This document shows, piece after piece, positions 1-6,662 of a stretch of DNA of 7,797 nucleotides. Under the pieces are notes generated by a model that saw only the letters and a program-made list of their open reading frames with translations, was not told the DNA's origin and ran no database searches. Source of the DNA: Betaproteobacteria bacterium (GTDB lineage Bacteria; Pseudomonadota; Gammaproteobacteria; Burkholderiales; Casimicrobiaceae). Both the position numbers and the translations under genes were made by a program. Location of the stretch: the NCBI GenBank assembly GCA_005888865.1, contig VBCL01000174.1, positions 243-8,039 of the forward strand. Reading direction: 5' to 3'. The stretch's first letter is position 1. Each line of letters begins with the position of its first letter.

Positions 1-1250
1 CGAACTTCCTGCACGGTCTTCCCAAGCAGCTCCTCGGGCTTGAGTCCGAAGAGATCCTGGTACGCCGCATTGGCGAACCGGTAGCGGTGCTCGCGATCGA
101 TGTACGAAATGAATGCCGGCACGTTATCGGTGATCAGGCGCAGCCGCTGCTCGCTGTGCGCGAGCGCCAGCGCCCGGTCGTGCAGCGCCTGCGCCATCGA
201 ATTCAGGCTCCCGGCAAGCGCGCCGGTCTCGGCGCCGGTCGACACGCTGCTGCGGTGGTGGAGCTCTCCTCGGGCCAGGATCGACGCATCGTCGGCGAGC
301 TGACGCAGTGGCTGGGCGATGCCCTCGCCGATCAGCCCCGCGACGATGAATCCGAGGATGAGCGCGACGCTCCCCATCAGCAAATTCTCCGCCAGCTGCC
401 GGCGCAAGGGCGCCAGCGCCGCGTCGGCGGGTATGCCGACATAGATGAACCATGGAACCGCACGAGCCGTCGTGAAGCCGCCGAGACGCGAGATCGAGAC
501 GCCGTCCACGCTGCTCTGTGACTCGCGCGTGCCTTCGCGCTGTGCGAGATCGGCCATGATCGTGCGCTGCGTCGCAACGCTCTGTCCGATTCACCGATCG
601 GGATCGATCGAGCGGGCGAGGATCACGCCGCGCTGGTCGATCAGCGTGATCACCGAGCCCCCGGGCAGCGCGCCCTCCGGGTTGAGCAGCGCCTGCAACT
701 GCTTCAACGCGACCGACGCTGCGACCACCCCGACGACAGCGCCGTCGCGAGTGACGGGACGTGCAAATACCGCGAGACGCTCTCCGTCGCTCCGCGAAAC
801 GATCGGCGCCTCGACCGCGAGCGCCTCGCCGCCGAGTGCCGCACGAAAGTACTGACGGTCGCCAACGTTGAAGGGGTGGGCGCGCAGCGAGGCATCGAGC
901 GCCCCCACGTTGTTTCCGGCAAGGTCCCAGATGCTGACGTTCCTGACGTGGGAGGGCAGATTTGGCCCCAGGTGGCGCAGCAACGCGTCGTTCTCGGCCA
1001 CGGCCTCCTGAGCCGTGGGTACGACAAAGGAGAGCGTGGCCAGGAGCTGGTTCAGGTCCCCTACGTAATCATCGAGCCGGGCCGCCACGATGCGGGCATG
1101 GGCGAGATTCCGTTCCTTGGCAAGGTCGCGCTCCCGAGCGACCTGCTCGGCAGCGCTGTAGGCGACGTAGCCCAAGAACGGCAGGCCGAGGCCGAGCACG
1201 AGCAACACCAGCCGGCCACGGATGCCGAGGCCGCGGATGCGCCGCAACAT
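1..1250 (-). pseudogene. Cache-HAMP-PAS membrane sensor, interrupted by an in-frame TGA; 3' end outside window
   Basis: Numbered from the ATG at 1250, the protein has a transmembrane segment at about residues 13-33, a periplasmic double-Cache-like sensor domain at about 34-285 (motifs VGDRQYFRAAL, ARPVTRDGAVVGVV, LIDQRGVILARS), a second membrane segment at about 289-308, a HAMP linker at about 309-361 and the start of a PAS domain from about 367 (ITDNVPAFISYIDREHRYRFANAAY). Codon 220 is TGA (591-593). The same frame then continues without a stop for 196 codons to the window edge and carries the rest of the Cache domain, so this is one gene with a nonsense codon, not two genes. TGG to TGA is the simplest origin. 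The output domain is not visible; a diguanylate cyclase/EAL protein or a histidine kinase are both possible. Start choice is uncertain: a TTG at 1289 has GGAAGGG nine bases upstream, and a TTG at 1322 is also in frame. It follows dctM on the same strand. A sequencing error cannot be excluded. Confidence 0.8.
591..593 (-). other. In-frame TGA nonsense codon in the sensor gene
   Basis: The plus strand reads tca here. The sensor frame reads DPDR, stop, IGQSVATQRT. Cache-domain proteins often have an aromatic residue before the IG pair at this point, so a tryptophan codon TGG changed in its last base is the simplest explanation. At least five other genes in the window end in TGA (serC, serA, dctQ, the methyltransferase, the glycosyltransferase), so TGA is a true stop in this genome. 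An in-frame ATG at residue 232 could restart translation, but it would lack most of the sensor domain and the first membrane segment. Confidence 0.85.
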
Positions 1251-1311
1251 GTTGCGGCCGATCTCCGATCGGGTCGCGTCGTTGTTCAAGGATTTTCGCC
1301 CTTCCGGCACT

Positions 1312-1334
1312 GGGCAGCACAACCCGTGCCACCC
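1312..1334 (-). other. Intergenic stem-loop between dctM and the sensor gene
   Basis: Read on the minus strand, GGGTGGCAC and GTGCTGCCC flank the five-base loop GGGTT. In RNA this makes a continuous 9-bp stem with two G-U pairs. It starts 17 bases after the dctM stop. No run of U follows, so it does not look like a standard intrinsic terminator. It could protect the 3' end of the transporter mRNA, act as a processing site or dampen expression of the sensor gene. It covers the TTG at 1322, which argues for one of the later sensor start codons. Confidence 0.4.
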
Positions 1335-1351
1335 CCGGGGTCGCTCGCGGA

Positions 1352-2719
1352 CTACAACCCCGTCGAGCCGCCGACGTGGACCAGTGCGGGGAACAGGAAC
1401 ACGGCGAGCAGGAGGAGCGCCTGCACGGCCAGGAACGGCGCCAGCGAGCGCAGGACCCGGCGCAGCGACACCGCCTCCTTCATCGCGCTGCGCGCCATCA
1501 TGAGCGCGTACCCGAACGGAGGCAGCAGGAAGCTCGCCTGCAGCGACAGGAGCACGAGCACCGCAACCCAGACCGCGTCAGGCGCGCGGATCAGGAGCGG
1601 CGGGATGACGATCGGAACGATGACGAAGATGATCTCGAAGGCGTCGAGCACGAACGCGCAGAGGCCGATCGCGGCGAGCACCGCGCCGACGACGAACCGC
1701 TCGCTGCCCGGAATGCCGGTGATCCAGTTCGAAACCAAAAGGTCGGTGCCGTAGATGCGCAGCAGCAGCGTCAGCGTCGTCGCGCCGATCAACAGTGCGA
1801 ACAGAGCGCCCGCTGTAGCCATCACTTCGCGCAACATGTCCCGCAACAGTGCGCCGCGCAGTCGTCGCGTCGCCACACCTACCGCAAACAGCACGAAGGC
1901 ACCCATCGCGGCCGCCTCGACCGCGTAGAAATAGCCAAGGGCCACGCCCGTCAGAAGCGCGACGAGCAGCGTCAGCGTCGCCACAGCTAATGCGACCTCT
2001 TTTGGCGACACGCGGCTGTCCGGGGGCGGCGCGTGGCTCGCGGGCGCCGTAGCGACGGCGCGGCGACCCATCCACCACGCCACGACCAGGCACAACGCGA
2101 CGAACAGCAGACCCGGGAGGAGCGCACCGTGAAAGACATCCTGGGTGTTGATGATGCGATCGCGCCGGCCCGACGCGTTGAGCGCGACGGTGTGCGCATA
2201 GAGCATCGCGTCGCCGAGCAGGATCAGCACCAGCGAGGGCGGAATGACCACGCCAAAGGTGGCGGCGATCGCGATGGCCGCGTGACGCGCCGGCGGCGGC
2301 ACACCGCTCGCGGCGAGCCGCGGCGCGACGGCGCGCGAAAGCGCCATCACGCTGGCACCGACCGAGCCGTTCATCGGGCCCATCAACGCACCGAGCGCCA
2401 TGCCGGAAACGAGCGGCCCGGTCGACCCGCGGCCCAGCATCGCGACGCTGGTGTTGAAAAGCGAATCGATCACACGCAACCGATCGAGCAGCGCGCCCAT
2501 CAGCACGAACAGCGGCAGCGCCTGCAGCAGATCATTCTCGAAGAGCCCGATCAGCCGCCCGGGCAATGCATTGAGCAGATCGATCGGGACCGAAGGCGCG
2601 AGCATGCCTGCGCCCGCCCCGACGATCGAGACGACGATCAGGACCACGAACGCCGGCAGCCCGGTGAACACCAGCCCGACCCCGACCAGGCCGAGCAGAA
2701 CGAGACCGAACCAGGCCAT
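1352..2719 (-). CDS. dctM: TRAP transporter large permease subunit, DctM family
   Basis: This is the ion-coupled translocation subunit of a tripartite ATP-independent periplasmic (TRAP) transporter in the inner membrane. It moves an organic acid or related solute released by a periplasmic receptor. The 455-residue protein is hydrophobic throughout, with a dozen or so predicted membrane spans. Family landmarks are QALPLFVLMGALLDR (66-80), the glycine/serine-rich GPMNGSVGASV (114-124), FGVVIPPSLVLILLG (155-169), FVLDAFEIIFVIVPI (356-370) and LQASFLLPPFGYAL (393-406). The last two resemble the branch usually annotated as mannitol/chloroaromatic compound transport, though that name says little about the true substrate. 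A cytoplasmic or loop stretch at about 221-241 is proline-rich and probably explains a length slightly above the usual 425-430. The ATG lies 12 bases after the dctQ stop; the Shine-Dalgarno sequence is weak, so translational coupling is likely. It ends in TAG. Confidence 0.93.
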   Translation of the reverse strand: MAWFGLVLLGLVGVGLVFTGLPAFVVLIVVSIVGAGAGMLAPSVPIDLLNALPGRLIGLFENDLLQALPLFVLMGALLDRLRVIDSLFNTSVAMLGRGSTGPLVSGMALGALMGPMNGSVGASVMALSRAVAPRLAASGVPPPARHAAIAIAATFGVVIPPSLVLILLGDAMLYAHTVALNASGRRDRIINTQDVFHGALLPGLLFVALCLVVAWWMGRRAVATAPASHAPPPDSRVSPKEVALAVATLTLLVALLTGVALGYFYAVEAAAMGAFVLFAVGVATRRLRGALLRDMLREVMATAGALFALLIGATTLTLLLRIYGTDLLVSNWITGIPGSERFVVGAVLAAIGLCAFVLDAFEIIFVIVPIVIPPLLIRAPDAVWVAVLVLLSLQASFLLPPFGYALMMARSAMKEAVSLRRVLRSLAPFLAVQALLLLAVFLFPALVHVGGSTGL

Positions 2720-2731
2720 CGCGGCCGCTCG

Positions 2732-3214
2732 TCAATCCGCGCGCGGGCGCAACACGTCGACGATCGCCTGCAGCAGCAACAGGCCCGCGAGCAACCACAC
2801 CGAGAGCTTGATCATGAAATAGCCCGGGTTGTAGGTGTCCGGGAATTGTTCGAGCTGGCGTAGCGACATCCACACGTTCTGGCGGCTCGCATACAGCACG
2901 AACAGCGCCCACGGCGCCAGCCCGAGCAGTGCCCCGAGGCGGACGATGAGTGCGCGGACCGAGGGTGCGTAACGCCGTGCCAACTGGTCGGCCGTGAGGT
3001 GAATGCGCTCGCGCGTCGCGGCGGTGACCGCTGCGGCCATGAACAGCGCGAAAATCCATTGCCCCAGATCGTTGGCCTCGCGTGAGTACGCCTGGAAGAG
3101 CTCGCGCAGCGGCCATTGCAGGAAGAGCAGGAGCGCGACCGGCAGGACGAGCCATTTGGCGAGCTCGAGCGCCGCCCGGAGCGCGCGATCGAGCGCAGAC
3201 ACGACTTTCGTCAA
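2732..3214 (-). CDS. dctQ: TRAP transporter small permease subunit, DctQ family
   Basis: This is the small membrane subunit that pairs with DctM in TRAP transporters. The 160-residue length and four predicted membrane helices (about 20-38, 50-68, 88-110, 130-152) fit the family. The segment after helix 2, RERIHLTADQLARRY, matches the usual R/H-rich DctQ loop, and the helix 4 approach ends in YNPGYFMIKLSVWLL. The chosen start is TTG, with AGGGG a few bases upstream overlapping the TAG stop of the preceding gene; a GTG four codons later is the alternative. Gaps of 8 bases to the binding protein and 12 to dctM mark a tight operon. Identity as DctQ is strengthened by the adjacent DctM; the sequence itself is poorly conserved in this family, as is normal. 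Confidence 0.9.
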   Translation of the reverse strand: MTKVVSALDRALRAALELAKWLVLPVALLLFLQWPLRELFQAYSREANDLGQWIFALFMAAAVTAATRERIHLTADQLARRYAPSVRALIVRLGALLGLAPWALFVLYASRQNVWMSLRQLEQFPDTYNPGYFMIKLSVWLLAGLLLLQAIVDVLRPRAD

Positions 3215-3222
3215 GTGGTCCC

Positions 3223-4029
3223 CTATCGCGACGCGGGCGGCGCGACCGTCGCGCCCTCGATGCCATGTCGCGCAAGCGCCCGGTGGACGAAGCCCGACGC
3301 TTTCATGTCCTCGACGAATTCGCCGAGGTACCTTGCACCGGCTTCACGGCCTTTCGGCGTCCCCATCGCCTGGTTGATCACCATGAAGCTGCCCTCGAGC
3401 AGGCGCAGGCCCGGAATGCGCTTCGCGTCCGCTTCGAGTTGTTGCTTCACACCCGCCGCGACGTCGAGCTTCTGCGCAACGAACAGATCGGTGACGGCCT
3501 GCGACGTGGGCGCGTGCACGAGCGTCGCTTTCCTGAGCTCGCGCGAGAGAAAAAGATCGTACGCGCTGCCCTTGCCGACGACGACGCGAACGCCGTCACG
3601 ATCGACGTCCTCGTTGCGGCGAATCGTCGACCCCTCGGAGACGAGGTACGCACCCTCGATGACGACGTAGGGCGCGCTGTAGCGGATGTCCACCGCGCGC
3701 GCCGGATCGATCGCCAGGTACGCGACGTCCCACGCGCCGGACTTGAGACCTTCGACGACCTGTCCCGCCGCGGTGTAAGGAACGATCTCGAGCGGAACGT
3801 TCAGCCGCCGCGCCAGCTCGCGCGCGAGGTCGACCGACACGCCGCGCGTTTCGCCGGTAGAAGGATCCTTCGCGGCGAGAACCGGATTTCCGAAGTTGAT
3901 CGCGGCGCGGAGTTTTCCGCTCGGGGCGAGATCGGAGACGGCGGCGGGCGGGGCCATGGGCAGCGTCGAGCAGGCGGCGAGACCTGCCGCGAGGCAGCCC
4001 GCCATCGCGAGCCTCAACACGGGGATCAT
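3223..4029 (-). CDS. Family 3 (amino-acid ABC type) solute-binding lipoprotein
   Basis: This is a periplasmic receptor of the SBP_bac_3 fold, which normally delivers amino acids or related small solutes to ABC importers. From the ATG at 4029 the 268-residue protein begins with a lipoprotein signal peptide: short n-region MIPVLR, hydrophobic core and lipobox LAAC with the acylated cysteine at residue 20. The mature domain shows the family pattern: GKLRAAINFGNPVLA (38-52), GVSVDLARELARRL (63-76), LKSGAWDVAYLAIDPAR (95-111, the Arg at the usual carboxylate-binding place), IRYSAPYVVIEGAYLV (115-130), VGKGSAYDLFL (151-161) and a C-terminal helix FVEDMKASGFVHRAL. An earlier in-frame GTG at 4110 overlaps the serA stop as GTGA and would add 27 Arg-rich residues before the signal peptide. 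I prefer 4029 because it places the lipobox normally, although its Shine-Dalgarno is poor. Odd point: it sits where a TRAP operon carries dctP, and it is not a DctP- or TAXI-type receptor. Confidence 0.88.
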   Translation of the reverse strand: MIPVLRLAMAGCLAAGLAACSTLPMAPPAAVSDLAPSGKLRAAINFGNPVLAAKDPSTGETRGVSVDLARELARRLNVPLEIVPYTAAGQVVEGLKSGAWDVAYLAIDPARAVDIRYSAPYVVIEGAYLVSEGSTIRRNEDVDRDGVRVVVGKGSAYDLFLSRELRKATLVHAPTSQAVTDLFVAQKLDVAAGVKQQLEADAKRIPGLRLLEGSFMVINQAMGTPKGREAGARYLGEFVEDMKASGFVHRALARHGIEGATVAPPASR

Positions 4030-4106
4030 GTGCCAGATTGTCGGAGTCGGCCGCAGCAGCCTGCTTCGCCGCGATTGTGCCACCCTTTGCCGCATCGCGG
4101 CGCCTG

Positions 4107-5294
4107 TCACATGCCGGCGTCTTCTGCGGGAATCGAGCGCACCGACAGCACGCCCTCGATCGCCGCGATCGCCTTGATAACGGCGGGCTTGATGGGACTG
4201 TCGACGTCGACCAGGGTGAACGCCGTTTCGCCGCGCGACTTGTTGACCATGGTGTGGATGTTGAGACCCGCGTTCGCCATCGTCGTCGAAATCTGCCCGA
4301 GCATGTTGGGAACATTGGCGTTGGCAATCGCGACGCGGAAGGGCGATTCGCGGGCCATCTCGACCGCGGGGAAATTGACGGCGTTGGCGATAGTGCCGTG
4401 ATCGAGGTATTCACGGACCTGGTCGACGACCATGATCGCGCAGTTCTCTTCCGCCTCTTCGGTCGAGGCACCGAGGTGCGGGAGCGCGATGACACCGGGC
4501 GCGCCGAGCAGCCGCGCGCTCGGAAAATCGCATAGGTAGTACTTCAGTCGATGCGCGCGTAGCGCCTCGACGACCGCGTCCTCGTCGACGATGGCGTCGC
4601 GCGCGAAATTGAGTAGCACCGCACCCGCCTTCATCACCCCGAGCCGCTTGGCATCGATCAGGTGCCGCGTCACCGGGAGCAGCGGGACGTGCAGCGTGAT
4701 GAAATCGGAAGCCTTGAGCACCTCCTCGATGCTGTTCGCCTTGCGCACGGACGACGGCAGCCGCCACGCGGCGTCCACAGTGATCTCGGGATCGAAACCG
4801 ATCACCTTCATGCCGAGCTTGATCGCGGTGTCGGCGACCAGGCCGCCGATGGCGCCCAGGCCCACGATGCCGAGCGTCCTCTGCGGCAGCTCGATCCCGG
4901 CGAACTGTTTCTTGCCCTCCTCAACGCGCTTGTCCAGCTCGGGTCCATTCTCGAGACTCGCCACGTAGGAAAGCGCCGGGATCACGTTGCGCGCGGCGAG
5001 CAACAGCGCCGTGAACACCAGCTCCTTCACCGCGTTGGCATTGGCGCCCGGCGCGTTGAACACCGGCACGCCGCGCTTCGACATTTCCGCCACCGGGATA
5101 TTGTTCGTCCCGGCTCCGGCCCGGCCGATCGCCTTGACGCTCTCCGGAATGCGAAGCGCGTGCATGTCGTGCGAGCGGACCAGGATCGCGTCGGGGTGCT
5201 CGACCCCTTTCCCGACCGTGTAGCGTGCGGCCGGAAAACGGTGCAGCCCGTGGCTCGAGATCTGGTTGAGGGTGAGGATGTTGTACTTGGTCAT
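4107..5294 (-). CDS. serA: D-3-phosphoglycerate dehydrogenase with C-terminal ACT domain
   Basis: Predicted to oxidise 3-phosphoglycerate to 3-phosphohydroxypyruvate with NAD, the first step of the phosphorylated serine pathway. The 395-residue protein belongs to the short SerA form: split substrate-binding domain (1-95 and about 280-310) with AGAGTNNIP (59-67) and NAPGANANAVKEL (80-92), a Rossmann domain with GLGAIG (145-150) and acidic Asp168 suited to NAD, and an ACT domain (about 318-390, RVAIANANVPNMLGQIS), the usual site of serine feedback inhibition. Arg232 (NFARDAIVDE) and His273 (PHLGAST) are the catalytic Arg and His. The expected Glu, normally three residues after the Phe of the DF motif, is Ala260 (CDFPSARLLG), and the residue after Arg232 is Asp where Gly is usual. 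The enzyme could therefore have altered activity or use another 2-hydroxyacid. It lies 26 bases after serC, which supports SerA. The ATG has a weak GAGAG upstream. Confidence 0.9.
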   Translation of the reverse strand: MTKYNILTLNQISSHGLHRFPAARYTVGKGVEHPDAILVRSHDMHALRIPESVKAIGRAGAGTNNIPVAEMSKRGVPVFNAPGANANAVKELVFTALLLAARNVIPALSYVASLENGPELDKRVEEGKKQFAGIELPQRTLGIVGLGAIGGLVADTAIKLGMKVIGFDPEITVDAAWRLPSSVRKANSIEEVLKASDFITLHVPLLPVTRHLIDAKRLGVMKAGAVLLNFARDAIVDEDAVVEALRAHRLKYYLCDFPSARLLGAPGVIALPHLGASTEEAEENCAIMVVDQVREYLDHGTIANAVNFPAVEMARESPFRVAIANANVPNMLGQISTTMANAGLNIHTMVNKSRGETAFTLVDVDSPIKPAVIKAIAAIEGVLSVRSIPAEDAGM

Positions 5295-5320
5295 GGCTCT
5301 CGCTCGCCCCGGTTCTGTCT

Positions 5321-6400
5321 TCAGCCGTGTCGCTGTTCGAAGTCCTGCATGTACTCGACCAGCGTGCGCACGCCCTCGATCGGCATGGCGTTGTAGATCG
5401 ACGCGCGCATGCCACCCACCGAGCGGTGGCCCTTGAGCTGCACCATGCCGCGCTCCTTCGCGCCCTTGAGGAAAGCCTCGTCGAGCGACTCGTCACTGAG
5501 CTTGAACGGGACGTTCATGCGCGAGCGATCTTCCTTGCGGACCGGATTCACGTAGAAGCTCGTGGCATCGAGATACTCGTACAGGAGCTCCGCCTTGGCG
5601 ATGTTCTTCCGCTCGATCGCTTCGATGCCGCCTTGCGCTTGCAACCACTCGAACACCAGCCCCGCGACATAGATCGCATAGGTCGCCGGCGTATTGACCA
5701 TCGAGTCGGCGGCCGCCTGTTCCTTCCAGTGAAACGCGGTGGGCGTCATCGGCAGCGCCCGGTCGAGCAGATCCTCGCGCACGATTACCAGCGTCAGGCC
5801 GGCGGGCCCCATGTTCTTCTGCGCCCCGCCGTAGATCACGCCGTACCCAGACACGTCGATCACCCTCGACATGATGTGCGAGGACATGTCTGCCACCAGC
5901 GGCACGTCGCCGGTATCGGGCGTCCATTGGTACTCGACCCCGCCGATCGTCTCGTTCGTACAGACGTGCACGAACGCAGCCTCCCGGGTGAGCTCCCACG
6001 TCTCGCGCGCCGGGACGTAGGTAAAGTTCTGGTCCTCCGACGATGCGGCGACGTTCACAGTGCAATACTTCTTCGCCTCCTTGATCGACTTCTTCGACCA
6101 CTCGCCGGTGTTGACGTAATCGGCGGTCGAGCGGCCCAGCAGCAGGTTCATCGGGACGATCGCGTTCTCGGCGATGGCACCGCCCTGGAGGAACAGGATC
6201 TTGTAGTTCGCCGGAATCTTCAGCAGGCCGCGCAGATCGGCCTGAGCCTTGTCGTAGATGCTGATGAATTCCTTGCCGCGATGGCTCATCTCCATCACCG
6301 ACATGCCGCTGCCGTGCCAGTCGAGCATCTCGGCCGCGGCCGTTCGCAACACGTCTTCCGGCATGACCGCGGGGCCGGCGCTGAAATTGAAAACGCGCAT
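5321..6400 (-). CDS. serC: Phosphoserine aminotransferase
   Basis: PLP-dependent, cytoplasmic enzyme that converts 3-phosphohydroxypyruvate and glutamate to O-phosphoserine and 2-oxoglutarate. In this family it also acts on the matching intermediate of pyridoxal phosphate synthesis. The 359-residue length is typical of the beta/gamma-proteobacterial type. Visible landmarks are FNFSAGPA (4-11), substrate-phosphate residues His40 and Arg41 (MSHRGKEF), GGAIAENA (73-80), Trp101 stacking on the cofactor (NTGEWSKKS), CTNETIGG (147-154), Asp171 (VADMSSH), the Schiff-base Lys195 (YGGAQKNMGPAG), NTP (236-238) and Arg332 in GHRSVGGMRASIYN. No key residue is missing. The ATG follows a modest GGA motif eight bases upstream. 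A 262-base gap before it suggests that it opens the serC-serA-transporter unit, with structured leader RNA. Confidence 0.97.
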   Translation of the reverse strand: MRVFNFSAGPAVMPEDVLRTAAAEMLDWHGSGMSVMEMSHRGKEFISIYDKAQADLRGLLKIPANYKILFLQGGAIAENAIVPMNLLLGRSTADYVNTGEWSKKSIKEAKKYCTVNVAASSEDQNFTYVPARETWELTREAAFVHVCTNETIGGVEYQWTPDTGDVPLVADMSSHIMSRVIDVSGYGVIYGGAQKNMGPAGLTLVIVREDLLDRALPMTPTAFHWKEQAAADSMVNTPATYAIYVAGLVFEWLQAQGGIEAIERKNIAKAELLYEYLDATSFYVNPVRKEDRSRMNVPFKLSDESLDEAFLKGAKERGMVQLKGHRSVGGMRASIYNAMPIEGVRTLVEYMQDFEQRHG

Positions 6401-6432
6401 GGATCAGATCCGTTCGCTCTGGTTGTCTGCAG

Positions 6433-6452
6433 TGGATCGCGCCGCCGATCCA
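6433..6452 (-). promoter_or_regulatory. Leader stem-loop 2 upstream of serC, with arms repeated at the serC start
   Basis: On the minus strand TGGATCG and CGATCCA form a 7-bp stem around a six-base loop, ending 32 bases before the serC ATG. The arms recur at the start site: GGATC (6411-6407), which contains the likely Shine-Dalgarno GGA, and GATCCA (6405-6400), whose last A is the first base of the ATG. The upstream arm could pair with either downstream copy, so pairing could in principle hide or free the ribosome-binding site. The self-complementary GATC core makes chance pairing easy, so a regulatory role is only inferred. Confidence 0.3.
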
Positions 6453-6477
6453 GGCGCGGTGTATTCGCCTGCGTCGA

Positions 6478-6507
6478 CTCGGCGCAAACCGCGAGGTCTG
6501 CGCCGAG
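6478..6507 (-). promoter_or_regulatory. Leader stem-loop 1 upstream of serC, 13-bp stem with tetraloop
   Basis: The DNA holds perfect 9-base inverted arms, CTCGGCGCA and TGCGCCGAG, 12 bases apart. In minus-strand RNA the pairing continues inward through one G-U and three further pairs to a four-base loop, UCGC: 13 continuous pairs over 30 bases. It ends 77 bases before the serC ATG. No U tract follows, so it is not a standard terminator. It may be a leader RNA element, a processing or protective hairpin at the end of the methyltransferase message, or a protein operator read as DNA. From memory, a two-hairpin serC RNA motif is known in alphaproteobacteria; I do not claim homology. Confidence 0.45.
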
Positions 6508-6554
6508 GAGGTCCAGATCCCCTAACAGCGGTCCGGGGTGCTGAAATCTTCGGC

Positions 6555-6582
6555 AGGATACCGGATTCCCGGCATCCCGGCA
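6555..6582 (-). promoter_or_regulatory. Weak candidate promoter for the serC operon
   Basis: On the minus strand TATCCT (6560-6555) resembles a sigma-70 -10 box. About 17 bases upstream is CTGCCG, which matches only half of the -35 consensus. It would give a leader of about 150 bases that includes both stem-loops. An imperfect hairpin (6561-6580, CCGG arms) lies in the spacer. The match is weak and could be chance in GC-rich DNA. A promoter somewhere in 6401-6662 is nevertheless expected, given the gap and the change in gene function. Confidence 0.15.
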
Positions 6583-6662
6583 GCACCCGCGTCCATCGGT
6601 GCCCGCATTGGATTGGCGGGAACGACGGCCTGAGCGAAACGCAGCCCGCGCAACGCGACCGT

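Noticed and set aside
556..593. TGA at 591 as selenocysteine or a recoded tryptophan
   Set aside because: No convincing SECIS-like hairpin follows it (only a 4-bp stem), Cache domains are not selenoproteins, and TGA ends at least five other genes here.
124..594. 156-codon minus-strand frame at the left end
   Set aside because: Out of frame with the sensor; the true frame through this stretch encodes the rest of Cache, a membrane helix, HAMP and PAS, while this one is Arg/Ala-rich and featureless.
4027..4110. Twin-arginine signal in the extended N-terminus of the binding protein (QSRRSRLL)
   Set aside because: No hydrophobic core follows directly, while a complete lipoprotein signal begins at the ATG at 4029; the extension is probably not translated.
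3082..4401. 439-codon open frame on the plus strand, and similar long plus-strand frames at 962-1990, 876-1754, 2033-2863 and 5327-6544
   Set aside because: They mirror well-supported minus-strand genes, are rich in Arg, Ala, Gln and His as expected of GC-rich antisense frames, and show no recognisable domain.
6602..6620. Inverted repeat CCCGC/GCGGG as terminator of the methyltransferase gene
   Set aside because: The stem is only 5 bp with a 9-base loop and no U tract; too weak to call in GC-rich DNA.
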